Source of the DNA: Diabrotica undecimpunctata
Lineage: Eukaryota > Arthropoda > Insecta > Coleoptera > Chrysomelidae
Direction: 5' to 3'
NCBI RefSeq assembly: GCF_040954645.1
Contig: NC_092804.1
Span: forward strand, 148,065,108 to 148,129,107
Length of the DNA: 64,000 nt
Of this stretch, positions 42,250-52,659 are shown piece after piece; position 1 is the stretch's first letter, and every line of letters begins with the position of its first letter. The translations under genes and the position numbers were made by a program. The notes under the pieces were generated by a model. The model searched no databases. It was not told the origin of the DNA and saw only the letters and a program-made list of their open reading frames with translations.

Positions 42250-43155
42250 TTATATCTGCAAAGCATATCTTTCTTCAGATATTCCCATTTTTTCGTGATA
42301 TTTTCCATTCTGTAGCTCTTGGTTGATTTCTCTCTGTTTATTTTTCCCCCAGAAATAGTTGAGAAATTTATTTTCAAAATCTGTCCAATTTTCAAACTCA
42401 TCTTCCTTGCTTTCATACCATAACGCTGCTCCTTCTTTCAAATGGTTTCTAATTGTTTCTTTGCAATCGTCAAAATATCTAATATGTTGTAATTTGGTTT
42501 TCAAATTTTTAACAAACGGTACTGGGTGTGTTTTCCGAATATCCCCTCCAAATTGTATTTTCGACTCGCTTGTTCCATGGATGATAACTTCTTTTCTCTC
42601 TACCCCTCTTAGTTCAATTTCTGCCATTTGTTTTTCATTTTGCTTTAATCTTCTTTCTATTTCCTTCCTGTCTTCTTGTAGCGCCATTTCAAATTTTTCT
42701 TCTAACTGTTCTAATTCTTTTTTCTGTACAGTCTTAATATCTTTCATTTTAGTTTCTATTTCTTCTCTCTGCATCTCTAGTTTCCTCTCTGTTTCTTCTC
42801 TGACTTTTTCTAAACAGACTTTTACCTCATTTTCATATTTGTCAAAACGCTTTTCCATTTTTCTATCATTTTCTTCTAATTTTTGTTCTATTGCTAGCCT
42901 TGTTTCCCGTTGGTTTTCTTCCATTTTTAGTGATGTTTCTTGTTGATTTCTATCCATTTTCTTTGATGTTTCATTCATTGTTTGTGTCTGTATTTGCATC
43001 ATTGCTAATAATTTTTCCAGCATTCCTGTTTCTTTTCTTTCCTCCATTATTGTGGCATTTCCTTCATTATCCGATCCTTCATCAATAATTGTTTCCTCTT
43101 CTATCTTATCCTCTTTCCTTTCTTGCGTTTTACTTTGACTCCTTGTGGTCGACAT
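42250..43155 (-). CDS. gag-like protein (copy 2)
   Basis: Duplicate of 39393-40298 at a distance of exactly 2,857 bp, with the first ATG at 43155. Downstream of the intact 5' LTR it is the copy that would be transcribed first. Its continuation into protease is lost at the duplication junction, so only the other copy is joined to pro. Confidence 0.75.
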   Translation of the reverse strand: MSTTRSQSKTQERKEDKIEEETIIDEGSDNEGNATIMEERKETGMLEKLLAMMQIQTQTMNETSKKMDRNQQETSLKMEENQRETRLAIEQKLEENDRKMEKRFDKYENEVKVCLEKVREETERKLEMQREEIETKMKDIKTVQKKELEQLEEKFEMALQEDRKEIERRLKQNEKQMAEIELRGVERKEVIIHGTSESKIQFGGDIRKTHPVPFVKNLKTKLQHIRYFDDCKETIRNHLKEGAALWYESKEDEFENWTDFENKFLNYFWGKNKQREINQELQNGKYHEKMGISEERYALQI

Positions 43156-43561
43156 GTTGTTTCTTTTCGTTACTGTTTTTGTCCCCGCCAAATGTGAAAT
43201 TTTACAACACTCTATATGTTTCAGAACACGACAATATTTCTCCCCAAATGTATTAAATTTTCACGACAAATATCAAATATGCAATCAGTAAAATTCAAAT
43301 AATTCAAAATAAATATCAAATGTACGATTGGTAAAGAAAATAAAATAAAATAATTCAATAGCAGTAAATATCCACTAACTACGATCAATCAATAAATCAA
43401 ATTTATATTCCCTGGAAAATTGTCAAAATACTTTCAAATTCAAATTCCCTCAATGTTATGTTTTTATCTCTGGATCACCTGTACTTATTCCAGATCTCTT
43501 TCCCTTCCTTCAAATGTAAAGCTGCGATATTTTCAAGCCCCACGTTTTGGAAGCCAGTTAT

Positions 43562-44958
43562 TGTGATATTTAGAGTCTTGGTGCGCCAAGCAATAATTAG
43601 CTAATTAATTTTTTTGATTAATTAAAATTATTTAAATGATATGATTATGACTCTATCACAATTTTTAATTCTTTTATCTCAGGGTTAAATTCGTGCTTCA
43701 ATATCTATGCTATTACATGTGAAAGGTAAGGTCCAGAGAATACCGGAATAATAAAAAACACATATGATCTAACACTATATATTGAAATAAAAATAATGAA
43801 ATAATTCACACTCAAAAGTTTTCAATAAACAAATCTCATATAAGGATTCTCAAAATTTTGTTCTCCGTATGTGAACAATCAAAATTAATGGTACAAACAA
43901 TATTAATTGAAATCTCAAAATTCCGAACTATTCTAACTCTCCTAATCAAAATATTTATATCCTTTCTAAATTAAGTGTAAAAATTGTGTTATCAATAAAA
44001 GAAAAACTGCAGAAAACAAAATATCTCTCCCTGATGATGAGTGGTCCAAATCCTTGTTCCTTATAGACTGTATTATCTCCTCTCAACCGCTCCCTATGTA
44101 ATCAGCAATCTTACACAGATTGTTGCAAGTATATCGTCCTTAATGATCTCCTTCAAAAGCACAAATCATTCAAATTATGATAGCCTTTTCTCCTCTCGAT
44201 AAACTGAATCTCTCGTTGGCCCGAGTGAAAAATGACTCTTGGAATATCTTCTCTTTACGATAAACTGAATCTCTCGTTGGCCTGAACAGTGACTCTTGGA
44301 ATATAAGTAGAGAAATATGACTTACAATATTTTGCTGCTTCAGCTCCTGTCAGATACACTAACTCCACAAAACTCACTAACATTCCACACTACTGCTTGC
44401 TACATTTCAGGAACCGCCAGAGAACAATCCCTGTTCCTCCTCTAGATCTGGAAAACCAACTAACTATATCTTTTTTTTTTCCTCAATCTCGCTAAACTTT
44501 CTCCCACACACTTATCCCACCTTTTTCAATCTCCGCCAATCACAACTCGTCACAATTCCCCCATTTCTTCATTTCGATAACAAACAAATTTTTACCTATA
44601 ATTATAAATTTCCTAAAACTTATTTACAAATACTATTTTTCTATAAATCTTAAAAACTAACAAAAACCTCTTTCTATAATCCTCTATTGTCTTTAATCAC
44701 TACACTAATGTATTTGTAAAAACCCGTTTCAATTTGTCTTTTGTTTAACTTAAACTTATGCGGGTTACTTAAGTATAACAAAGAAATGATTGATGTAAAG
44801 CTTACATTTTGTTTGGTACAGGTAATTCAAGGATTTAATAACTTTCCTTCTCCGAAATGTTTGTTGGATATTATCCTACTTATCTGAATTATTTTAATTT
44901 TTTGTTGAACTTTGAAATATTTCAACCAAACCAATATTTTCTTGATTTTACATATCAT

Positions 44959-44962
<4 letters not shown>
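43562..44962 (-). repeat. 5' LTR (right copy)
   Basis: Full 1,401-bp LTR, serving as promoter side for minus-strand transcription. It ends against the (TA)n tract at 44963. Confidence 0.9.

Positions 44963-45049
<87 letters not shown>
44963..45049. repeat. (AT)n, tail of the RTE-like element
   Basis: The 3' simple-repeat tail of the minus-strand RTE-like copy, cut off from its other part (36358-36376) by the LTR element. Confidence 0.85.
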
Positions 45050-45051
<2 letters not shown>

Positions 45052-45140
45052 CGAACACCTCTCTACCCTAAGGTGTGAGGTAAATACAAATACATGTTAC
45101 AGATATACATTACATTACATCTCAAATCCAATGATTTTTT

Positions 45141-48100
45141 CTATTCTATTCTGTGCACGAATTTTGTCCATTCTTGCTTGTTTTTTGCCTTATTTTGAGC
45201 TTCTGACCATTCCATTCCCCTACTTTTCAAAATCTGCCCTACTTCGTCATCCCAGGTTTTCCGTGGTCTGCCTCTGGTTTTAAACTTTTTCACTTTAGCC
45301 TTCCAGACTTGCTTAACGGGTCGGTTGTCGCTCATTCTGCACAGATGACCAAACCATTTTATTTGTTGTGTTTCAATAGCGTGTAGTACAGATTCTATGC
45401 CCAGTTCTTCTCTAACATCTTCATTTCTTATTTTGTCTCGTCGTGTTATTCCTTTGACTCGTCTTAGATATTTCATATCAATGGCTTGTATCTTGCTTTT
45501 TAATTGCTTTGTTAAAACCCAGCTCTCGCTTCCATATATCAAGATTGGTCGGAATACTGTCTTATAAACTGTCATTTTGGTTCTTCTGCTGATTTCAGGT
45601 TTACCTATGAATGCTCTACTAAGATTATGGTACGCTTTTGAAGCACTACTTATTCTTTCTGTTATTTCATTCTGCATGGTACCTTCTCTGTCTATTGTAA
45701 CCCCTAGGTATTTGAATGCATCTACTTGTTCTATGAGTTGTTGGTTAATTTCTATGTTAACATTTCGGTTCGTTTTCGCTATTAACATCACCTTGGTTTT
45801 CTTAACATTAATCTTCATGTTTCTAATTGCCAGCTGATTATTCCATCTATCTATATTTTTCTGGAGGTCTCTCTCGTTGGAAGCGCATAACATGAGATCA
45901 TCTGCGAATGCACACTCAGCTATACCAACCGGTCGTAGTTTACTATATCCGATATGTACTTTGTGTATACTTGCTTTTGTTTCCTTAATTATGTCGTCAA
46001 TAATCAATATGAACAGTATGGGGCTCATAACACCTCCTTGTCTTAGACCCTCGTTTATTGCAAACATCTCTGATTCCAAGTTATCCTTACGCACATAACT
46101 CTTGTTATTTTGATACAGACTTTTGATAGCACCTGTTAGTTGATGGTCAATATTTCTATTTTGCAGACTTTTCCAAACTGCTTCCTGGGACACTCTGTCA
46201 AATGCTTTCTCAATATCTAGAAATGCCATATATATTTCTGTGTTCTTTATTCTAGCTTTCTCAATTATTTGTTTCAACGTAAATATATGGTCTTGCGTAC
46301 TGTGTCCCTTCCTAAACCCACTTTGTACTTCATCCAGATGTGGTTCAACGATGTGTCTTAATTTCTTTTCTAGGATGCTTTCATATATTTTGGAGACGAT
46401 ACTGAGTAGATTAATTCCTCTATAATTTTCACAAGAACTTGGGTCTCCTTTCTTAAAGATTGGTAGTATTATGCCAATTCTCCAATCTTCGGGGACTGTA
46501 CATCGGTTCCAAGCCATATTCATAATTTTGGTTAAAAATTCAACTCCTTTCGGTCCCATTGTCTTTAACATTTCAGCAGTGATTTTGTCATGACCAGCTG
46601 ATTTACCTCTCTTTGTATTATTAATTGCTTCTTTAACTTCTTCTATTTGAATATCATTTTCTTGTCCATGTTCTCCTTCTACTTCTATCATTACAGTTTC
46701 CTCTTTCGGTTGTCTTGGTGTTAGGAGTTCGCTGAAGTATTGTCTCCATCTTTCCATAATCTCATTTGGACTGATAATCAGTGTGCCGTCTTTACGTTTC
46801 ACCTGTTTCATCGTTGTTTCTTTACCTTTTCTTAGCGTCTTTAGTGCCTTGTAAAACAATTTTTGGTTACCACGACTATCTGCCTCCATCTTCATTCCAA
46901 ACTCATCCCAGGCTTTCTTCTTCTTCTTCAGTACCATTTCTTTCACCACCTTTCTTTGTCGTTTATATTCTTCGTAACTATTTTCTGTTTTCTTGTTTAA
47001 GTATATTTTCCATTTCTGTTTTTTATATTTTATTTGGGCTTTTAATTCATCGTCCCACCATCGTGTTTGCTTCTTATTTCTGTTTACATGGTTTATTCCA
47101 CACGTTTCTTTTGCTGTCGTCACGATGGTTTCTTTAAATTGTTTCCAAGTTTCCTGTAAGTTCTCAGTACTATGTGCATTCGTTAATTTGGCTAGTTTTT
47201 CTTCTATTTTACTTTTGAACATGGCCGCGATTTTTTGGTCATTTAGTTTATAGTTTTTAATATTCTCGTTCACTTTATTATTTTTCGTTCTTTGTTTAGT
47301 GGTTTTAGGGGTTTTTTGAGGTAGTCTTATCTTTGCCATTGCCATATAGTGGTCACTATAGATTTCCGGTCCTCTTTTAACTCTGACATCAGTGACCTCT
47401 TTCCTAAATTCTCTATTAATGAGAACATAATCTAGAATTGATTTTTCATTTCTGCTCCTGACTTCTCTCGTGAACTTGTGTATATCCTTGTGTTCAAAAA
47501 ATGTGTTGGTGATAATCAAATTATTCTCCATGCAAAAGTCTATCATCCTTCTTCCATTATCGTTTCTTGTATCTTCCCCCTGCATGCCCAAAATATCTAT
47601 GTTATCATCGTCTCTTTTACTAACTCTGCTATTCATATCGCCTAGAATGACTATTCTACCTTTCACATTTTCTATAGCATCATTGAGCTCTTCCCAATAT
47701 TCTTCTTTAACTTTCAATGGTTCGTCATCATTAGGGCCATATGTGACTAATATAGTTGTTATTTCTGAATTATCTAGTGTTATCCCTATCTTTAAATTTC
47801 TTTGTGATATAAATTTCCAATTTTTAACATATGACATATAGCTTGCTCTCATTAGGCATCCTACACCTTCTGCCGCTCTACTATCGGTACTGACTCCACT
47901 GTACAAAAATACATGTTTTTTATCCAATTCATCCATTCCTTGACCTTTCTTCTTAGTTTCCGTGATTGCCAAAAAATCTAATTGTGCTTTGTCAAATTCG
48001 TCTATTAATTCTTTCTCTTTTCCATTGAGGCTTCTGACGTTCCAAGTAGCCATTTTTATGTACGTTTGTAGTCTATTTGCACTTTGATCTTGTATTAAAT

Positions 48101-48260
48101 TTTCTTTGTTACAGTTTTCTTTTTTGTTTAATTCAATTATATCGTTAAACCTTATTCTCGCCTTGCTTGTTATTCCATGTTGATCAGTTCTATTTGGCTG
48201 ATGGTCTGCTATTTCTTCGTGGATTTGTTGAGAGCCTTCATCTCCCTGTTCCACGTCCAT
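45141..48260 (-). CDS. Endonuclease-reverse transcriptase (ORF2) of an RTE-like element, uninterrupted
   Basis: A 1039-codon frame from ATG 48260 (MDVEQGDEGSQQ) without lesions. The endonuclease starts at about residue 69 (MATWNVRSLNGKEKEL) with ITETKKKGQGMDE, YSGVSTDSRAAEGV, VILGDMNSRVSKR, ILDYVLINREF and SDHYMAMAKIR. A basic linker (NKKQTRWWDDELKAQI) leads to the polymerase: PIFKKGDPSSCENYRGINL, GFRKGHSTQDHIFTL, MAFLDIEKAFDRV, GLRQGGVMSPILF and catalytic AFADDLMLCAS near residue 785, then YLGVTIDREGTMQ. The tail has WFGHLCRMSDNRP and TRGRPRKTWDDEV. All catalytic signatures are present, so the protein may be functional, although the copy lacks a complete ORF1 and 5' end. It lacks RNase H, as RTE elements do. 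Confidence 0.9.
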   Translation of the reverse strand: MDVEQGDEGSQQIHEEIADHQPNRTDQHGITSKARIRFNDIIELNKKENCNKENLIQDQSANRLQTYIKMATWNVRSLNGKEKELIDEFDKAQLDFLAITETKKKGQGMDELDKKHVFLYSGVSTDSRAAEGVGCLMRASYMSYVKNWKFISQRNLKIGITLDNSEITTILVTYGPNDDEPLKVKEEYWEELNDAIENVKGRIVILGDMNSRVSKRDDDNIDILGMQGEDTRNDNGRRMIDFCMENNLIITNTFFEHKDIHKFTREVRSRNEKSILDYVLINREFRKEVTDVRVKRGPEIYSDHYMAMAKIRLPQKTPKTTKQRTKNNKVNENIKNYKLNDQKIAAMFKSKIEEKLAKLTNAHSTENLQETWKQFKETIVTTAKETCGINHVNRNKKQTRWWDDELKAQIKYKKQKWKIYLNKKTENSYEEYKRQRKVVKEMVLKKKKKAWDEFGMKMEADSRGNQKLFYKALKTLRKGKETTMKQVKRKDGTLIISPNEIMERWRQYFSELLTPRQPKEETVMIEVEGEHGQENDIQIEEVKEAINNTKRGKSAGHDKITAEMLKTMGPKGVEFLTKIMNMAWNRCTVPEDWRIGIILPIFKKGDPSSCENYRGINLLSIVSKIYESILEKKLRHIVEPHLDEVQSGFRKGHSTQDHIFTLKQIIEKARIKNTEIYMAFLDIEKAFDRVSQEAVWKSLQNRNIDHQLTGAIKSLYQNNKSYVRKDNLESEMFAINEGLRQGGVMSPILFILIIDDIIKETKASIHKVHIGYSKLRPVGIAECAFADDLMLCASNERDLQKNIDRWNNQLAIRNMKINVKKTKVMLIAKTNRNVNIEINQQLIEQVDAFKYLGVTIDREGTMQNEITERISSASKAYHNLSRAFIGKPEISRRTKMTVYKTVFRPILIYGSESWVLTKQLKSKIQAIDMKYLRRVKGITRRDKIRNEDVREELGIESVLHAIETQQIKWFGHLCRMSDNRPVKQVWKAKVKKFKTRGRPRKTWDDEVGQILKSRGMEWSEAQNKAKNKQEWTKFVHRIE

Positions 48261-48643
48261 ACTTCTCCATTTATAATAAGTTTTTGAAACCCCATTTGGA
48301 CTGTATTCCCTTTACTCTTTTCTTCTTTAGCTTTAGCTCTAATTTCTTTTTGAATAATTCTCTGCTGTTCGCTCATATCATCATTTATTTGTGTTCTCTA
48401 ATATTTCTTAGTTTGGCTTTATTCTTCATAAGTGTGTATTTCTGGTTACTATCTTTTAGTTCTAATAAACAGGTCTTTTCTCCTATTTTAATTGCTCTTT
48501 CTATTTCAATCTCAATGTTCAGGTGCGTACTTATAAATCTTTGCATATTGCTCTTCACTGTTTCTACGTTATTTGTTTCTATTGGTAGTCCCTGAATTAC
48601 TACATTATTTCTTCTTTTCTCGTTCTCAAGTCTTTCAATTCTG
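48261..48643 (-). pseudogene. C-terminal part of ORF1 of the RTE-like element
   Basis: From the 5' truncation point the minus strand reads DRIERLENEKRRNNVVIQGL and RFISTHLNIEIEIERAIKIG, a coiled coil leading into an RRM-like fold, then LLELKDSNQKYTLMKNKAK and a stop at 48385. After a one-base shift it goes on MSEQQRIIQKEIRAKAKEE and INGEVWTWN, overlapping the ORF2 start. The layout (coiled coil, RNA-binding fold, ORF2 overlap) is typical of ORF1 proteins that accompany such elements. N-terminally cut. Confidence 0.65.
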
Positions 48644-48654
48644 TCGCGCGAGTA

Positions 48655-49085
48655 ACGACATGCAAAATTCAACTTTTACTTCTGGGCTTCTCCCTAAAAC
48701 CCCCCTTGCAGGGGGATAAAAACGCAAAAAATCGATATACCAAGAATCTGTACACCTTAGAAAAAAATGGTTCAAATAAAAAATATAGCTAAGATAATTT
48801 TAAACAAAAATATTTATAACCATTTTTTGTGTAGTTTGTATTATGAGATGGACGAATTGTCATGCAAAATTCATGTAACCTCCAAATGTAACCCCCTACT
48901 GTCCCACATCAACCACCAGTTTTTTTTTTAAATAGCAAGTGTGGTCGAGTGGCACATCATTTCACACAGTATTTCTACACGACACTATTTTTTTTAATTT
49001 TCGGAATAACTTTGAAGATAATTTTGAATTTAACTAATTTATTGGTTGAACACAGTAATAACAAAAAACATAAAATTTCATCAAA
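48655..49085. other. Non-coding part of a mariner-like element
   Basis: No open frame. It contains CCCCCCTTGCAGGGGG, a small inverted repeat near 48699. It is contiguous with the transposase fragment to the right and, before the insertion at 36360-48643, with 36348 to the left. Confidence 0.4.
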
Positions 49086-49430
49086 TTAACCAATTAAATG
49101 TTTGAAATGTCCGCCTGTGGCGTCCATACAATAATACAGTATATTTTCAAAGCCTCTTCGTACTTTTGCAAATACATCCGGTGTCAATAATCGGAAATCT
49201 GTCACAATTCTTTGTCGCAACTCTGCAAGATCTGTATGCGGAGTGGCGTTTAGTTTTGATTTTAGGTAACCCCACAAAAAAATCCAAATGCGAAAGATCG
49301 GGTGATCTAGCCAGCCACTCTATTGGACCCCTTCTGCCAATTCAACGCACTAAAAAACGTTGATTCAAAAATTGTCTTACGCGTATATCATAATGTGGGG
49401 GTGCCCCTGTGTTCACCACTGGATAACCTC
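49086..49430 (-). pseudogene. Mariner-like (DUF4817-type) transposase, C-terminal fragment
   Basis: The minus strand from about 49425 reads GAPPHYDIRVRQFLNQRF, GRRGPIEWLARSPDLSHLDF, then after a frameshift WGYLKSKLNATPHTDLAEL and FENILYYCMDATGGHFKHL to a stop at 49086. These are the second Asp, SPDL-D and C-terminal blocks of the family. The N-terminal two thirds are absent. Confidence 0.75.
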
Positions 49431-50270
49431 ACTTACTTTATCTTGCAGACCACTACAGTTTGTAAAGTGTGGCACGTGGAGTCATAAGTGAGAGTTATTT
49501 GTCTTATATGGACTAGTTATCTACCACCACCTGCCGTCTGTACATCTGGATCTGACCGTTTCGATAAAAGGTAGGACCTACTAAACCTCAACCCAAAAAC
49601 CTATAATAATGAAACTTCAAAGTATAGGACTAAATTGGTGAAGTAGATTTTTTGTAGAATTTTTGTTTGTTCTCTGTTTCCAACAACTACTTTCGATTAA
49701 AATCTTCCATGTTTGTGGAATTATTTTCACTAGAACTTGCAAAATTATTACGCTATAGGTATACTACTGCCGGATAAAATCAAATAAGCTCACTACTGAG
49801 CAAAATTAAAAAAAATTGAATTAGGTATTTTACCTTAAAGTAAGCCGTGTTTTTAATTCAAGAAAATGTTCCTTTTATTTCCTTTTTAATAATTTCTTCG
49901 AGTAAAATTGTACCTTTAATATTTGCTCATTTATTTCCAGTGTTCTCGGTTTGCTTTGAAAAATGTGCTAAATAAAATTTAAACTAGAAGGTAGTATCGC
50001 TTTAAAAATCAATTTCAGAAAAATTCGTCTCTTTCTCGGTATTTCAGCTATCAAAAGAAAAGAGGTGAAAACAAAATTGAGTGATAACGAAAAAGATATG
50101 AATATTGAAAGCATGTTTTCGTGTCATAGGCGGAGTGTAGGTTGTGCAGCGCTACAATGAATAAAATTTATTTTCAATATACATATATTATTTTTAATTA
50201 ATGGTTACTGCTACAAATAAAATTATGACTTTGGATGGCGAAACGACTGTGAAAAGAAATACTTAGTTTA
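49431..50270. other. Non-coding, nothing recognised
   Basis: AT-rich spacer without identifiable coding content. Confidence 0.4.
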
Positions 50271-50271
50271 A

Positions 50272-52508
50272 GTGTCTATGATCGGTATTATAGCATATAG
50301 GATAGTGAAGCATGATGACTCACCTTTGGTCTATGAAGACTCTCATCACCCAGCTCTTCCAATAAAATTTACGGATATATTTGTAAAAGAGCCTAAATTT
50401 AGGTATGATTTAGAGCAATTAACTTACAACTTTAAAAAAGCAAATTTTTCTGCTTTATATCGAGAGCTGTATGAAACGGATTGGAATTCTCTGGATACTT
50501 CTAATGACGTTAATGAAACTTTAAATAACTTTTATGATAAGATTTTTTCTGTGTTTAATAGGTACATTCCAGTTTATAAAAACTTTAGCCATAAATACCC
50601 ACCCTGGTTTGATGCTGATATCATTCACATCAAATTAAAAGCAAAGTTTAGAAAAAAGTTTAAACGATTCAAAAATCATTGTGATTTGCTTGAGTTTAAC
50701 GGTTAAGACAAACCTTGTCAAATCAAAAATCAGTTTAGCATACAATGTATATGTCGAGAATATCCAAATTGCTTTATCCATCAACCCCAAGAAGTTTTGG
50801 TCGTACGTAAATTCGAAAAATAATAGTTCAAGAATTCCTGGTGTGATGAAATATAATGACATTACTACCTCCGACCCACAAAATATTGAGAATGTGTTTG
50901 CAGAATTTTTCAAGAGTGTTTTTCTGTCATCAGATATTAATTTCAAGGCTAACTCTTTCTCAGTTAACGCAAATTACTTAAATTTTTATCCTATTTTAGA
51001 GTCCGAGATAATTTTGGCTAGTTAGACATTGAAAGACAAAATGACGTGTGGACCTGATAATATTCCATCCTTTTTGGTTAAGGATTGCATAGGTGCCTTA
51101 ACTGTGCCACTATTAAAAATTTTTAATTTATGTCTTCTTAACAAGGAATATCCGAGTTTCTGGAAGAAGTTAAAAGTGTGCCCAATATTTAAAACTGGTG
51201 AAAAGGGTCAGGTAGAAAACTACAGACCAATTTCCATTATTTGCAATCTATCGAAAGTCTTTGAAATAGTTTTGTATAATCGTATTTACTCACGCACTCG
51301 TAATCAGCTATCTCAATATCAACATGGTTTTGTCTCCAATCGGTCCACTGTGACAAACTTATTAATGGTCACACAGTATATCTCAGCGGCCCTAGATAAT
51401 AGAGGTCAAGTTGACGTCATATACACTGACTTTACGAAGGCGTTCGACAGAATTCAACACAGCGTATTACTTTCTAAATTGTGTCTCTTTGGTCTTTCTG
51501 AGGATGCCGTGACTTTTATGAGCTCTTACTTGTCAAATAGAACGCAGTTTGTTGCTTATAATGGTTACAAATCGGAAAAGTACCTAGCTTCTTTAGGGGT
51601 TCCACAAGGTTCTAATCTAGGTCCATTATTGTTCTTGTTATTTATTAACGATCTGTGTGAATCAATTTCTGCACCATGTTTATGTTATGTTGATGATTTA
51701 AAGATTTATTCATTGATAAGCGACCTTAATGATTGTCATTTTCTGCAGAGTGAACTGAATCAAGTACATGAATGGTGTAATTAAAATCATTTGAATCTTA
51801 ATGCCAATAAGTGCAAAGTAGTTAGTTATTCTAGGAAACAGTCTAATATATACCATCTTTATATTATCGACGGCAATGAACTTGAACGTTTGAATAAAAT
51901 TAAAGACCTTGGAGTTACATTTGATTATAAACTCACCTTTGTTGAACATGTTAATTTAAAAGTTAAAGAAGCACTTAAATCTTATGGATTCATAATTAGA
52001 AATAGTCGAAATCTCATTAATACTAAGGCAATTAAATTACTTTATTACACTTTTGTACGCTGCAAACTGCAATATGCCTTTGTCATTTGGTCACTTTTTT
52101 ATGATATACATATCCAAATTATAGAGCAGGTGCAGAGTAAATTTTTAAAACTTTTGTCTTTCAAAATTAACGGCATATATCCCAAGAGGGGCATCAGCAA
52201 TAGTGAGTTGTGTAGCGGTTTGGACGTAGTATCATTAGAATCTAGACCAATTAATATTCCTGTACAAGCTACTACACAATCTCATTGACTGCCCTGATAT
52301 TCTTCGACAAATAAATTTTAACGTTCCATCTTATCCAGTGAGAAATTCGATTACGTTCAGAAATACACAAGCTAGAACTAATCTTATGTTAAATTCTCCT
52401 CTATTTCTCATGTGCAACTATTATAATTCCGTAAGTGCTTACTGCGATATATTTCACTGCAGTTTAAAGCAGCTTACTAGGATGGCTGAGATCTACCTAG
52501 GTGATTGA
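50272..52508 (+). pseudogene. CR1/Jockey-group non-LTR ORF2, 5'-truncated
   Basis: The plus strand starts inside the endonuclease (LVYEDSHHPALPIKF), followed by the linker (KYPPWFDADIIHIKLKAKFR). A frameshift near 50690 leads to a single frame to about 52250 with in-frame stops only at 51023-51025 and 51782-51784. It includes NPKKFWSYVNSKNN, DNIPSFLVKDCIG, PIFKTGEKGQVENYRPISI, YQHGFVSNRSTVTNLL, VIYTDFTKAFDRIQH, GVPQGSNLGPLLFLLFIND and the catalytic CYVDDLKIYS (YVDD). A second shift gives the end FRNTQARTNLMLNSPLF to IYLGD at 52508. The 3' flank runs to a TTGGACAATAACCGCTATTATTATC end near 52655. Few lesions; inactive. Confidence 0.85.
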
Positions 52509-52659
52509 ATAGTTTCTTTATTTTAAGGTAAAATACTCGAAAAATGTGTTATTTAACTAGTTTCCTATGAATTATTAATATTTTATATAACTTTATTATT
52601 GTATTTTGTCCTATAAATGGATTCTGTTGGACAATAACCGCTATTATTATCATTAGAGA

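Larger units (their letters stand above)
36380..44962 (-). mobile_element. Ty3/gypsy-like LTR retrotransposon with internal tandem duplication
   Basis: 1,401-bp LTRs (TG...CA) lie at 36380-37780 and 43562-44962, and a third, partial LTR is at 40705-41940. On the minus strand the order is 5' LTR, gag, partial pro, junction, partial LTR, gag, pro, 3' LTR. 39084-41940 and 41941-44797 are a direct tandem duplication of 2,857 bp. After the 5' LTR comes ATAACTGGCTTCCAAAACG, a plausible primer-binding site resembling that for a tRNA-Lys. Before the 3' LTR comes a G-rich GGCGGGGATT. No reverse transcriptase, RNase H or integrase is present, so it needed help to move. It landed in a (TA)n tract. Confidence 0.85.
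36360..48643 (-). mobile_element. RTE-like retrotransposon carrying a nested LTR retrotransposon
   Basis: TCGCGCGAGTA is found at 36349-36359 and 48644-48654, an 11-bp target duplication in otherwise unrelated AT-rich flanks. Between them, read on the minus strand: the end of an ORF1 (48643-48261), an intact ORF2 (48260-45141), a 3' leader of about 90 nt, and a (TA)n tail at 45049-44963 that continues at 36376-36358 after an inserted LTR element. The retrotransposon itself is thus about 3.7 kb and 5'-truncated within ORF1. Confidence 0.85.

Noticed and set aside
39393..43191. Regular repeats of gag and LTR as a CRISPR-like or satellite array
   Set aside because: Only two units of 2.86 kb, fully explained by a tandem duplication within a retrotransposon.
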